This document shows positions 22,658 through 35,630 of a DNA stretch of 64,000 nucleotides, piece after piece. A program made the translations under genes and the position numbers. This DNA is from Dugong dugon. Taxonomy: Eukaryota > Chordata > Mammalia > Sirenia > Dugongidae. Every line of letters starts with the position of its first letter. Within the stretch, counting starts at the first letter, position 1. The stretch covers positions 59,710,828 to 59,774,827 of the forward strand of contig CM057482.1 of NCBI GenBank assembly GCA_030035585.1, given 5' to 3'. The notes below the pieces were generated by a model. The model searched no databases, was not told the origin of the DNA, and saw only the letters and a program-made list of their open reading frames with translations.

Positions 22658-24059
22658 CTGTGGACAACACACACACACAGGGGATTGTGATAACTGGTCA
22701 AAGGCATGTGTAAATACTAAAAGAAAATAAACAGTATGGAAGGATTTGTGCCCAAACGTTATTAGTGGCTTTGTTTTAGATGGTAGGATTACAAGTGACT
22801 TTTTTTTCTAAACTCTTATCAACTGTCTTTCATAAATGAAGTTTATTCCTTTAAAAAAAAAATCTACAAGAAATTTTAAATGACTTGGAAAAATGTTCAT
22901 CAAATAACCTCAGGGAGCTGACATTCTAGTGGAGGAGGGCAGATGACAAAGCTAATAAACAGATAAATACATAAATGGGGTGGAGTGGCCATGTAGGGAA
23001 AGAGGCAGGTGAAGGGTGAAGAGCACACAGAGAATCCTACAAACACAGCCGGACGTCATTCTGCCAAGCCGGAACACTGACTGGATCATTGGTGTCTTAC
23101 ATCTACAGGACAGGTAGGTGTAAGGCCCTATGGGCTTGCCCCGCCCCTCTCACTCCCGCCCTTTGTGGTCGACCCTCTCCAGAACTGGTTGTTTGATCAT
23201 CCTCACATGTCTTTTTAAAGTGTTCACTACATACATGTGCTAACTTAATAGGACTTAGTTTCAGTTTGCATATTTCCAAAAGTTATACAAATGGTACCAT
23301 AAAAATCATCCTGAAAAAAGAAAAAGAATACAAAAAATGTTTGGAATATATAAACTTAATCATGCACAACAAATGATTTTATTTTCCACTTTATACTTAA
23401 TTGTATTCTCCAAATTGATTATAATTTACACTTCCATAATCTGGGGGAAAGTGCTATTAAAAGTAGGAAATAATACAAAATGACCTCCCCGAGATACAGT
23501 GTCAAGTAAAATTAAAAGTAAAGGCTAAGGAGTCCCTATGTGGGCAGTGAATATGCACATTTCTGCAAATACTTGACAATGCTCTAAAGGAGACGTGAAA
23601 AGAAACAGCCACCAGGGGCTGCCTCTGAGGAGGGGACTGGGTGCCTGGGAGAAAGGACTAAGGAGAGCTAAACTTCATTTTTGAATGAGAAATACAAACC
23701 ACACAAGGTACAGATGTAAAGAGGACATCAGTCTTGAAGAGGGGAAGAGCACATGCGGAGCACAATCAGAGAAGGCAGGAGGACTGTCTGGACAGAGTAC
23801 CCTCTGAGAAAGCTGCTCCAGAGGATGCCTGAAGCTTGGGCTCTCCACAGCCATTGGGACCTTGTCCCTGGTAAAAGAGCCCCTAGCCCTGAGCCTGTAC
23901 AATGTAAGATCTGCTAAATAGTCAACGAGTGGCTCTCCAATGTACAGATGTTCAAGAAAAGAAACACAAATAGCCTAGATCCTTCTCTACCCACGCCAAT
24001 CAACTACCCAACCCACAGCAAGTTTCACAAAAAGGTAAAGCCCACTACAATCCAGTAAA
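22658..24059. other. Intron, largely unassigned
   Basis: Contains a common-repeat-like phrase (ctgacattctagtgga at about 22919) and an old L1-like 3' phrase (ccaccaggggctgcctctga at 23610), both too decayed to delimit. No exon or regulatory feature seen. Confidence 0.4.
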
Positions 24060-24925
24060 CTCAGAAACATGGAAAATGAATCTACAAAAATTTAGGACCA
24101 CAATGAGATGTCACTATACACCAGTCAGAATGGCTAAAATAAAAAATAGTGACAACATCAAATGCTGGCAAGGATGTGGAGAAACTGGATCACTTATGCA
24201 TTGCTAGCAGGAATGTAAAATGGTACAGCCACTCTGGGAAAGATATGGCAATTTCTTACAAAACTAATATACAACCCAGCAACTGCACTCTTGGGTACTT
24301 AATCCAGAGGAATGAAACATATGTTCACACAAAACCTGTATACAAATATTCAAATCAACTTTATTTGTAATATTCAAAAACTGAAAACAACCCAGATATC
24401 CTTCAAGAGATGAATGAATAAACAAACTGTGGTACATCATATCATGAAATACTGCTCAGCAATCAAAAGGAATGAACTACTGACACACACAAGGATATCA
24501 AGCAAGTTATGCTGAGTGAAAACAGTCAATCTCGAAAGCTGACAGGAGTGAGATGGCGAGCAGATAAGTGGATGCCAGTGGTCAGGGAGGGGAGAAGCTG
24601 GCTGTGGCTGTAAAGGGCAGAACAAGGCTTCCCTGCTCTATGTCTTGACTGTGGTGATGATCACACCAGTCTGTACATGTGATAAAACTGCATAACAGTA
24701 CACATATACACACATTAAAACTGGAGAAATCTGAGTAAGGCTGTTGGATTGTATCAGCGTCAATGTCTTGGTTGTATACTAGAGTCTTGCAAGATACTGC
24801 CACAGGGGAGAACAGCAGGGAAGGGCATGTGGCATCTATATTATTTCTAACAGAATCTCTCTGTACTATTTCCTACAACTCCGTGTGAATCTACGACAAT
24901 CTCATAATAAAAAGTTTTTTGTTTT
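24060..24925 (+). mobile_element. L1 3' fragment (ORF2 C-terminus and 3'UTR)
   Basis: ORF2 C-terminal phrases (cacaatgagatgtcacta, gcaaggatgtggagaaact, gaatgtaaaatggtacag) followed by a 3'UTR ending with cacaatctcataataaaaag at about 24895-24915. Frames broken. Antisense to HERC2. Confidence 0.85.
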
Positions 24926-26128
24926 ATTTTTTAATTTTAGGAAATTCTTCCATTTAATGAAAGATATACTTTATGCTACTTAATCAATTAACACTACTTC
25001 ATTACAAAGGAAAAAGCACATAGAAAATTCAGTTGGGCTCTCAGCCACACTGTATCTTAGGGAATTCACTCTGACTTGACACACACAGGGTGCTCAGAGA
25101 ATCTTAGACTCCACTGCCCACTTATGCAGACTCCCCCCAGGACCATCACAGGTGGTTATCCCTCTCCAGGCAAAAAGGAAAGACACAACCATGCCACTGG
25201 CTATTACCAAACAGATGCAATCCTCACTGGCCACCTGCTTTAGTTTATTTTTAAAACTAATAGTCAAAAATATGGTATGTATGTGATATCAACTAGATTT
25301 AAAAATTAAAGAACCAAGGAAATATACTACATTTAGCTCTTCTGGTCTCTGCACGGCTAAATGATAGGTTTGGTTTTGTTTCCTGCTTCTTTCTGTTTCC
25401 TGTACTTTCCATGTGCTCTACAGGGAGTAAAAATACTATTATAATCAACTCTCCTAACTACATAAAATATAAATTTCACTTGGCAATCTAGCAGTCTAGC
25501 CTTCTAAGGACAAAAGTTTGGTAGACAGCTACATTTTGGAAAAATACAAGCTTTAAGCATTCTGGTGGCTTTTAGTTAATACCTCAAAGAAAATTTGCTG
25601 ATGTACACCAAAACATCAAAAATCACATCTAAAAGCACTTCTTGTAACAAAAGGATAAGAGAATTCCATTAGGAAGGAAAAAATGATGCAGTTAACCTAA
25701 GTATGCACTGAATATTATGACCTAGGTCCTATCCACTAGCAAAACAAACTAGAACAAAAAGAATATAATGCTCAGATCCCACCTAGACACACTGATCTAA
25801 AACTCTGTCTGGTGTTTACAGTTACTGACAGAAATGGGTCTTTGAAACAATGGCAAAGATTATGCAGGTGGCCTGTTACTGTATGCACAAACTGACAAAA
25901 CCATTCTCCAGATTATGAGACACATAAATCAATGGGAAAGAAAAGATAAAATCTTACAAGGTGAAAAAAAGGGACTACACTGAAAACCGTAATTAAACTG
26001 TTCTACTATATGCTGTGCTTTAAGTAACTTTAACAACCTGACCCCACAAAAACACTATTCACGTGGAGTATACAGACTGAATTCTACATTTACTGGCATC
26101 AGATTCTTCTCCTACATTATAGTATTAC
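24926..26128. other. Intron, nothing recognised
   Basis: Unique-looking AT-rich intron next to the exon at 26129-26348; no supported feature. Confidence 0.5.
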
Positions 26129-26348
26129 CTTTTTTTGTCCACAGGAGGCAAAGAAATACTGCTGCTTTTCCACTTAACCTTGACGTTCTCCTGAAAAACA
26201 GTCCTACTCAAGGCAATGAAGTAGCGTTCCAAGATCACCAGCCTCTGCTTGAGTCTCAGGGCTGAGAGGGTGGTGGTAGCTGACTGGATGGCCAGAGCTT
26301 GCTGCTCTTTGACCAGCACAGTGAGACATTCCTTCAGTTCACCCACAT
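26129..26348 (-). CDS. HERC2: HERC2 coding exon, N-terminal region (approx. residues 109-181)
   Basis: 220 nt; enters in phase 1, leaves in phase 2. It encodes VGELKECLTVLVKEQQALA, then TTTLSALRLKQRLVILERY, then FQENVKVKWKSSSISLPPV, and ends DKK at a run of seven A before the donor AAG|GTAATA. Acceptor tctcctag. It is the best-conserved stretch of the helical N-terminus seen here. Confidence 0.96.
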
Positions 26349-26419
26349 CTAGGAGACAAAAAAACATCAACCTCTCAACAGCGGGGACATGATTCACTGT
26401 AATACTGGTAAAATAATGA

Positions 26420-26640
26420 TACGTGACACTCAAGTGCTTAATATGTGCCAAAAATGGTTTGACACTCTGTACACTATCAGCTCAGTAACCCTCACACTCA
26501 CCACTGCGAGGTAGTACTGTGCCTCCATTTTATAGATGAGGAAACTGAGGCACGGAACTGCCCAAGTCCCACAGAGGAGTGGAGCACACAGGACAGACTA
26601 CTCCTAGCCACCAGGTTATACTATCTCTCTGTAAACATCA
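26420..26640 (+). mobile_element. MIR SINE
   Basis: Contains the classic MIR core (cattttatagatgaggaaac followed by tgaggcac at 26529-26556) and the preceding cttaatatgtgcca and cagtaaccctcacac phrases. Ancient, shared across mammals. It starts about 70 bp upstream of a HERC2 exon acceptor. Confidence 0.85.
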
Positions 26641-27289
26641 CAGAAAAGTTTTTTAACACAAAACCATAAAAACAACACTTATCAACAGCCCATTTCCTAG
26701 ACAGACAGAAAACCCCTATCCACCATTTTCATGTTATCAAGCAAAATTCAAAATAAAATGGTTTTACTCATAAAAGGTAACACACTTATGGGAATATTTT
26801 AGACGAAAATAAAGTAGGTAGTTAGAGCATGTGATGAGTCCGTGGTATTTCATTATATTCTACTTCTGTGTACGGTTCATTCTACTATTCTCTCTACTTC
26901 CGTGTATATTTAATAATTTCCATACTTAAGAGGGTTTTTTTAAGTAGCTAGAAGACAATTACACAAATGAAGACAATTCAGAGAATGTTCATCAATTAAG
27001 CATAAGGTTACCTGAATGTACAATTAAAATTGAGTTGTAAATCAGTCTTCCCACAATCCCCTGCACCAGTACAGCCCCAGTGGTATGACAAAAACAAAGG
27101 GTTTTCCTTCCCAAGATCTGAGCCTGTGCTCCATCTCAGATTTTATTAGCCATGAGACCACTACAAGCCATAAGCCTCATAACCTAAGATCCCAAGAGGC
27201 AAGACAATGTCCCTACCAATGTTACTTCTATCAAAGACATTAGTTTTCTAGCTACTGATCATCATTCATGGGGTAGGGAGGGAGATCTT

Positions 27290-27530
27290 AGCAGGTATTC
27301 TTTTAAAAAAAAAAAAAAAAAACCATTGCTGTCGAGTCAATTCTGACTCATAGCGACCCTATAGGACAGAACAAACTGCCCCACAGGGTTTCCAAGGCTA
27401 TAAATCTTTACAGAAGCAAATTGCCACGTCTTTCTCCCACAGAAAAGCTGGGGGATTCCAACTGCCAACCCTTCTCGGTTAGCAGGCGAGTGCTTAACCA
27501 CTGCACAACCAGGGCTCCTCCAGCAGGCAT
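27290..27530 (-). mobile_element. AfroSINE-like SINE with imperfect target duplication
   Basis: SINE at about 27301-27520: T/A tail complement, tail, body with long internal segment, tRNA-like head. AGCAGG(T/C)AT flanks it at 27290-27298 and 27522-27530. Sense relative to HERC2. Confidence 0.88.
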
Positions 27531-27896
27531 CAGAGGGACACATCTCCCCGAAGTGTGCCCTCCCCACTCTCAGGCACTATGGCACAAAGAGACAAGTAAG
27601 TGTCCAGGAACCAGTAGCTAGAAGAGTTATGGAAAACTAGGTGAAGAACATATAAACCTATTCTAAATTCAACCAAGGCACTTGGACACTCTGACAGAAG
27701 TGGGTGAGGAAAAAAAAGAAACAAACTAAACAAACTCACAAAGGTTAAGCAATCCAAGGTTGAGAAATCCCGAAAAGGGATATTCAGCAAGGGTTAAGAA
27801 GTGATTTCACTTACTGTTTATTAACCTCCGCTTCTTTGCCAAAAGGATTCGAAGCAGTTTGAAACAAAAGGTGCACATAATTAGTTAACAGATTAT

Positions 27897-28113
27897 CATA
27901 CTTTTATGCAAATAACATGCACCTTCTGTGTTTGCCAGCCGCACCTTCCCCTCCCCCTCGCAAGGCACCCTCACAAGCGCCACCATGCCAATCATCTTCC
28001 ACACGTTGCTATAAAAAAAATCAGCATAGCACGCTTATGAAAATACCTCACAGTGGGGAGGTCAAGGCCTGCAAACAAACACAGAAGGCACACGTTATCT
28101 GTGTAAAAAAATG
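27897..28113. mobile_element. Small terminal-inverted-repeat element, copy 2 (candidate MITE)
   Basis: The left end (27901-27933) and the reverse complement of the right end (28073-28105) share about 33 bp at roughly 80 percent identity. The core is atgcaaataac, then ccttctgtgtttg, on each arm. About 140 bp of interior has no coding capacity. No target duplication was established. It shares its end motif with 13722-13854. Confidence 0.55.
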
Positions 28114-28914
28114 GTCCTTAGAAAAATGAAAAACTCAGAAGCAAGAAAAAACAAGTAGAAAGACATTAAACATAGGATTTACTTGACATAATTTCACTTT
28201 ATATGTAGCTAAGATCTTCCTGAAAGCCAAAAAATGAGTATACCAGATTTCTGAGTAAAAGGCCAGGCTGAATACAAGAGCAACATTTTGGAAAAGGCAG
28301 TCAATGGCTCAGGGAATCAAGAAAGGTGATACTCACGCCAGGAGAACAACAAAGAACAGATTTATATTAAAAAAATCTCCCAAAGACACATACCACCAGG
28401 TACCTCTCGAAGGGTGAAGAGAAGGCTAAACGGAAGGGGAGGAGGACTGGTGGTCTATCAGCAGTGAGACTCCAGATCCCATCTCCACTCAGCACAACCC
28501 ACCTCTGCACAAAACAAGACATTTCATCTCTGCAAAGGGCAACACACAGAGAGCCTTACTCTTGCACCCTACTCCATCTCCCACAAAGTCATTCCCTAAC
28601 CATCACCTGCCACACAGGAGGATGTTTTCTGTGGGAAATCTGAACAGCCCAACAGGAAATACCACGAGATAACATCAGATTTATAAAGTCGAAGCCAACA
28701 TGACACTACAGACAGAAGCACCACGCCGTCCCTTCACAGCAAAGACCCAAAAAACTAAGTAAAACAGACAAACGTCAACCCTGGAACCCTAAGGGTCAAA
28801 TGAAGAGATAAAGAACTCAACCAAGCACTGAATGGAATAAGAAACTGACAGAGACCAGAGAGTGAGGAGAGATATGGAGTGGAAGTCCCCAATCAGCTAA
28901 TGCAGTGTGGATTC

Positions 28915-28924
28915 GCCATCTTGG
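28915..28924 (+). promoter_or_regulatory. YY1-like motif in L1 5'UTR
   Basis: GCCATCTTGG, 236 bp from the L1 5' end; the same word is at 59606-59615, 230 bp into another L1. It matches the known YY1 core. A YY1 site is established in the human L1 5'UTR; a role here is inference. Confidence 0.5.
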
Positions 28925-29149
28925 ACTCCTCATCCACTGAGACTGGCAGATAGGGAGTACAGGAAGGCAGTGTCACAGAGTTCCCAAAAGGAGACAGAGC
29001 ACCCAGTAACCAGCAATACACGCCTTCTCACCCCTCATCCTTCTCCCCCAAGCTCGGCCTCCACCGCTTCCTGGCAGGCCGCAGTCGCTCAGCAGGGGAG
29101 GCGCTGGCTTGGTGCAGGTTGGATTTGCCCCAGTATGCGCCGCCAAGCC

Positions 29150-30060
29150 AGTGGCCTCCCTTAGGGATTTTCTTTTTCCTCTCTCTACCATCCTTCCTTC
29201 CTTTTCTCCTGAACACCTGGTGCCATGGGCCATCTCTGCTTCTTCAAGATGGGCTGTGCACTGCTATGCAGCTGGGGAGCCACATTCTCGGTCCGTGCCA
29301 CCATACCAGTGGGCTCCCTTGGGGTATCTTCTCTTTTTTTCTTTTCTTTTCTTGATTTCTTGTCGCCCTCTACCTTCCTTCCTTCCTTTTCTCCTGAACA
29401 CCTGGCACCGTATGCCATTTCTGCCGCTTCTTGATGGGCTGTACAGCACCGCTCAGCTGGGGACCGGCTTCTGGTGGGCTCCCTTGGGGCATTTTGCTTT
29501 TCTTTCTTCTTCTCCGTTTCTTGTCTCTCTCGACCTCCCTTACTTGCCCTTCACCTGAACACCTGGCACCATGTTTCATCTCCACTCCTTCTAGACGGGC
29601 TGTGCAGTGCTGCTCGGCTGGGGACCCATTTCCAGTGGGCTCCCTTAGGACACTTTTTTTCCTTCCTTCTTCTTTTTATTCTCGGTGTCTTGTTTCTCTC
29701 TACCTCACTTCCCTTCTTTCCTCCCAACCACCTAGCATCTTTTTTCCCCTTTTTTTTTTTCTCGGATTTTTGTCTCTCTCTACACTCCTTCCTTCCAAAC
29801 ACCTAGCCACATGTGCCTTTCTAATTTTTTTTCAATCTGGTTTCTTATTTTTCTCTCTCTTCCTTCCTTTTCTCTCCCCCCCCCCCCCAAGCTGTATGTG
29901 CCATATCTGTCCCTTCTTGATGGGCTGTGCCTCGTAGCCTGGCTAGAAACCCACTGGAACACAGCTTAACTGGGTATACATCACTCCAATAGCAGATTCC
30001 CTTAACATTTTTTTTTTTGGTCTCCTGTTTCTCTCTCCTCTTTCCCTTCTTTCCCACACC
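29150..30060 (+). repeat. Tandem pyrimidine-rich units in L1 5'UTR
   Basis: The landmark CACCTGG/CACCTAG recurs at 29214, 29399, 29560, 29729 and 29800 (spacing 185, 161, 169 and 71 bp), with a sixth degenerate unit near 29885. Full units run: a gctcccttgggg start, a T/C-rich run, ctcctgaacacctggcacc, a gatgggctgtgc block and an agctgggga block. They resemble promoter monomers of other mammalian L1s. Confidence 0.85.
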
Positions 30061-30479
30061 TACTAAGCTCCACACATCACAACCTGCCCACGTCCTCCTG
30101 CCTATCTGCACCATGCACTGAACATTGCACACCCGAGCACCACAGGCACAGTCTACTGGAACCTACCCTGTCCTGTGGGCCCCAGTACATTCCACGAACA
30201 ACTCATCCCAGCTCCTCCCCTCCCACTAGACATGTCCTGCTGCACCACAGCGCAGAGACTGGCCCTGTCCATTGAACAAGGTGGTAAGAAGTACTGTGCC
30301 CACAGGTGAGCAAACAAAAAACATCCAACCTCCTACTCATACATAACCAAATAAAAAAGCAGGACGAAACAAACAAATCTGCAATCCATAAATGAAGAAA
30401 ATAACTACTAAATGCCTCAAAGGCAGCAGACAGTATCAAAACATGTTTTAAAAAAAAAAAGGAAAGGATGGTGCCTGTA

Positions 30480-31425
30480 GGCGTCCAAAATAAAACACCA
30501 GATGACCTTCCAGCAGAAGGAAAGACACTACAACTACTGATATGGATTCAAATCTCTAATACTCAGAGCTAGCCAAGAGTGTAAGGGAAAAGCAGACAAA
30601 AATTAGGAAAAAATACACAAAATCATGGAAAAGACAGAAAAAAATGGAAAAATTCAGGAAATAATACATAAACAAAATGTCAAAATAAATTCACAACTAG
30701 AAATCATACAAAAACACCAATTAGCAATCTGTAAGATAACAAAATTTCAGAAGTGGATAGTGTCACAGAAGATCTGATGAGCAGGTTTCAAACAGCGGGA
30801 GACAGGATCAGCGAAACTGAAGGCAAATACTTGGATACCACTTTGTTTGAGGAAAACTCAGAGAAAAAAACAAAGAAAAATGAAAAAATGCCAGGAATGA
30901 TGTGGAATAGAATCAAAAGCAAAACTCTGTAAGTGATCGAAGCTGCAGAACAAGAGGAGAAATCGAAAAACACAGAGAGGATCACTGAAGAATTACTGAT
31001 GGAGAACTTCCCTAATATCATGAAAGATGCAAAGCTGACGACCCAAGCAGCTCAATGAACACCATTTAGAACAGACACCAAAAGAAAATCAACAAGGCAT
31101 ATCATAATCACACTTGCTAACACCAAAGACAAAGAATCCTGAGAGAAGCCCACGACAAATGAAAAGTCACACAGAGCAAACAATAAGACTAAGCTCTGAT
31201 TACCTGGCAGAAACCACGCAGGCAAGAAAGTAATGGGACGACATACATAACACCTTGAAAGACAAAAATTGTCAACCAAGAAAAATATGTCCTGCAAAAC
31301 TCTCACTCAAATATGACAGTGAAATTAGGACACTTCCAGATAAACATAAATGAAGGGACTATGTAAAAACCAAACCGAACTTACATGAATTACTACAGGG
31401 AGTCCTTCAGTTTGAGGACAAACAA
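30480..31425 (+). pseudogene. L1 ORF1 relic
   Basis: Degenerate RNA-binding ORF1 protein: lysine/glutamate-rich coiled-coil part (30590-30760), central RRM-like part (atcactgaagaattact block at about 30981) and C-terminal domain (about 31290-31420). Multiple stops and shifts. The expected stop position corresponds to CAA at 31423-31425, so even the terminator is mutated. Confidence 0.8.
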
Positions 31426-31872
31426 CATCAGATGACAGCCTGAATCTAGGACAGAGGACCAAATCAGCTAGATACCAACCTAGGTAATGAACTCTCAAGG
31501 AACAATCAAAACCAAAAGATTTACAACAGGGAACCAGAGAGGTTAATCTGTAAATGACAACAACATCAGAACAATAAAAAAGGAAATAAACAGTATAAGT
31601 ATAGAATTTTCAAATGTAGATGAAGGCAAGGCAATACAAAATAATAAAAGACTGGTTCAAATTCAGGAAGATAAGGGTAAATTTCAAGGTAACCACAAAG
31701 AAAGTTAACAAACTTACTCATCAAAATAAAAAAGGAAAACATAAAGTCTCAGTAAACATAAAACCTACAAAAACAAAGGAAATGAAAAAAAATCCACAAA
31801 TGAAAGGAATGCAGCACAAGAGAGGAAGAGGAACAAAGAAAATGTCAGCATCCCAAAAAAAACCACTACAAA

Positions 31873-33242
31873 ATGACAGGAATAAACTCGCACATATCAA
31901 TAATTACACTGAATATAAATGGCCTAAAGGCACCCATATAGTGAAAGAGTGGCAGAATGAATTAAAAAAAAGGATCCATTAATATGCTGTCCGCAAGAGA
32001 AACACCTTAGAAACAAACACATACATTTATTAAAAATCAAAGGATGGAAAAGAATATATCAGGCAAACAGCCACCAAAAAAGAGCTGGAGTGGCAATACT
32101 AATCTCAGAATAGACTTTAAACAAAATCCACCATAAAAGACAAAGAAGGGGATTGTAATAATGATTAAAAAGACAATCCATCATGAAGACGTAACTATAA
32201 TAGATACCTACACAACCAGTAACAGAGCTCCAAAATATATAAAACAAACTCTAACAGCACTGAAAAGGGAAATTGACAGTTCCACAATACCAGCAGGAGA
32301 CTTCAACACATAATCCTCAGTAAAGGATAGAACATCTAGAAAGAAACTCAACAAAGACACAGAATATCTAAAGGCCAGAATCAGCCAACTTGACCTCATA
32401 GATATATATATAGAACACTACAACCAAGAGCTGCAAAGTACACATTCTTTTAAAACGCACATAGAGTGTTTTCCAGAATAGACCATATCTTATGCCACAA
32501 AGTAACCCTCAACAAAATCCTAAATACTGAGATAATATAAAGTATCCTCTCTGACCACAATGCCATCAAAATAGAAATTAATAACAGGAAGAGCAAGGCA
32601 AAAAAATCAATTACATGGAAACTGAATAATAGCCTGTTTAAAAACTACTGGGTAAGAGAAGAAATCAAACATGGAATCAAAAAATTTCTAGAATTAAACA
32701 AGAATGAAAATACATCATACCAAAACCTTTGGGAAACAGCAAAGGCAGCGCTCAGAGATCAATTTATAGCAAAAGATGCACACATCAAATAAGAAGAAAG
32801 GGACAAAATCAAAACATTAGCTACAAAACTCGAACAAATAGAAAACAGGAAAAGAAGACCACAGACAGAAGAAAGGAAATAATAAAGATTAGAGCAGAAA
32901 TAAATGAAATATAGAATATAAAAACAACAGAAAGAATCAACAAAACCAAAAGCTGGTTCCTTGAAAGGATCAACAAAATCGACAAACCACTGGCCAAAGT
33001 GAAAGTGACAAAAGAAAAACAGGAGAGGATGCAAATAATCCAAATAAAAAATGAAATGGGCAACATTACAACAGACACAACTGAAACAAAAAGGATCATA
33101 ACAAAGTATTATGAAAAACTATACTCCACCAAATTTGAAAACCTAGAGGAAACAGACAAATTTCTACAAACACACTACCCACCCAAAGTAACAAAAAATG
33201 ATGTTGAAAATCTGAACAGACACATAACAAGAGAAGAGATGG

Positions 33243-33273
<31 letters not shown>

Positions 33274-35630
33274 ACAAAAAAAAGGCCTGGCCCAGATGGC
33301 TTCACTGGAGAATTCTACCAAACATTCACAGCAGAGCTTACACCAGTACTACTCAAACTATTTCAGAACACAGAAAAGGAAGGGATACTTCCAAATTCAT
33401 TCTATGAAACCAGCATAACCCTGATACCAAAACTAGGCAAAGATACCACAAAAAAAGAAAATTACAGACCAGTATCTCTCATAAAGATAGATACAAAAAT
33501 TCTCAACAAAATTCTAGCCAACAGAATTCAGCATCATACCAAAAAAATAATAATAATAATACACCACAACCGAGTGCAATTCATACCAGGTATGTAAGGA
33601 CAGTTCAACATTAGAAAATCAATCAACGTACTCCACCAGATGAGTGAAAGAAAAGAATCAGATGATCGATCATCTCAATCAATGCAGAAAAGGCATTTGA
33701 CAAAGTCCAACACCCATTCCTGATAAAAACTCTCAATAAAATAGGTCTAGAAGGGAAATTCCTCGATATAATAAAGGATATCTATACAAAACAAACAGCC
33801 AACATTATTCTTAATGGAGAGAGGCTGAAAATATTCCCCTTGAGAATGGGAACAAGACAAAGATGTCCTTTATCAGCACTCCTGTAAAACACTGTGCTGC
33901 AAATCCTAGCAAGAGCAACAAGGCAAGAAAAAGAAACAAAGGGCATCCAACTTGGTAATGACAAAGTAAAACTGTCCCTCTTTGCAGATGATATGATACT
34001 GAACAGAAAAAATCCAAAAGAATCCAAAAGAAAGCTACTGGAACTAACAGAAAGATTCAGCAGAGTAGCAGGATACAAGCTAAACATACAAAAATCAGCT
34101 GGATTCCTATACACCAATAAAGAGAAGGACGAAAAGAAAATCAGGAAAACAATACCATTTATAACAGCCCTTAAGAAAAATGAAATATCTAGGAATAAAT
34201 CTAACCAGGGACGTAAAAGACCTATACAAAGAAAACTACAAAACACTACAACAAGAAACCAAAAGAGATATACATAAATGGAAAAACATACCATCCTCAT
34301 GGATAGGTAGACCCAACATTGTGAAAATGTCAATTCTACCTAAAGCAATCTACAAATACAAATGCAATCCCGATCCAAATACCAACACCATTCTTTAAAA
34401 AGATGGAAAAAACAATCATTAACTTTATACAGAAAGGGAAGAGGCCCCAGATAAGTAAAGCACTATTGAAGAAGAAGAATAAAGTAGGAGAACTCGCATT
34501 ACCTGACCTCAGAACCAACTATACAGCTATGGTAGTCAAAACAGACTGCTACTGGTACAACAACAGACACATTGACCAATGGAACAGAATTGAGAATCCA
34601 AATGTAAATCCATCCACCTACAGTCATCTCATCTTTGACAAAGGACCAACGTACATCAGATGAAGAAAAGGCAGTCTTTTTAACAAAATTGGATGTCCAT
34701 CTGCAAAAAAATAAAACAGGACTCATACCTCATACCATACATAAAAACTAATTCAAAATGGATTAAAGGCCTAAATATAAAACCAAAAACTATAAAGATC
34801 ATAGAAGACAGAACAGGATCAACACTAGAGGCCCTAATACAAACCACAAGTAACAACACAAACTCTAGAAGGTAATCTAGATAACTGGGATCTTCTAAAA
34901 ATTAAGCACTTTTGCTCATCAAAGGACTTCACCAAAAGAGTATAAAGAGAAACTACAGACTGGGAAAAAATTTTTGGCTATGAGAAATCTGACAAAGGTC
35001 TAATCTCTAAAATCTACAGGAAAATCCAACACCTCTATAACAAAAAGACAAATCACCCAATTAAAAAATGGGCAAAGGAAATGAACAGACACTTCACCAA
35101 AGAAGGCATTGAATCGGCTAACAGACACCTGAGGACATGCTCACGATCACTAGCCATTAGAGAAATGCAAATCAAAACCACAATGAGATACCATCTCACC
35201 CCTGGCATTACTGGCACAAATCAAAAAAACAGAAAATAACAAATACTGGAGAGGCTGCAGGGAAATCGGAACTCTTATGCACTGCTGGTGGGAATGCAAA
35301 ATGTTACAACCATTCTGGAAAGCGATACAGCACTTTCTTAGAAAGCTAAAAATAGAAGTACCGTATGATCCACCAATCTCACTCCTAGGAATATAACCTA
35401 GAGAAATAAGAGCCGTCACACGAACAGACATGCATACCCATGTTCACTGCAGCATTGTTCACAATAGCAAAACGATGGAAACAACCTAGATGCCCATCAA
35501 CAGATGAATGAATAAACAAACTATGGTACATAATACACAATGATAAAGAACAATGATGAATCTGAGAAGCGTCTCACAACATAGATAAAGATGGAGTGCA
35601 TTATGCTGAGTGCAATAAGTCAATCACAAA
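31873..35630 (+). pseudogene. L1 ORF2 relic (endonuclease, reverse transcriptase, Cys-rich end)
   Basis: It starts at an ATG giving MTGINSHISIITLNINGLK and ends by comparison with the copy at 38870. About 3.76 kb, as expected for an ORF2 of roughly 1,250 residues. Readable pieces include the thumb/RT region at 33894-34277 ([11 protein letters not shown], with the F-A-D-D active site intact at about 33981) and the C-terminal region at 34900-35500. Broken by many frameshifts and stops. Confidence 0.88.

Noticed and set aside
28973..29233. Several overlapping 60-170-codon frames around 28.9-30.1 kb
   Set aside because: These are repeats of the L1 5'UTR pyrimidine-rich units read in all frames.
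33782..34333. A 183-codon minus-strand frame
   Set aside because: It is the antisense of L1 ORF2 reverse-transcriptase sequence; such shadows recur at each L1 here.
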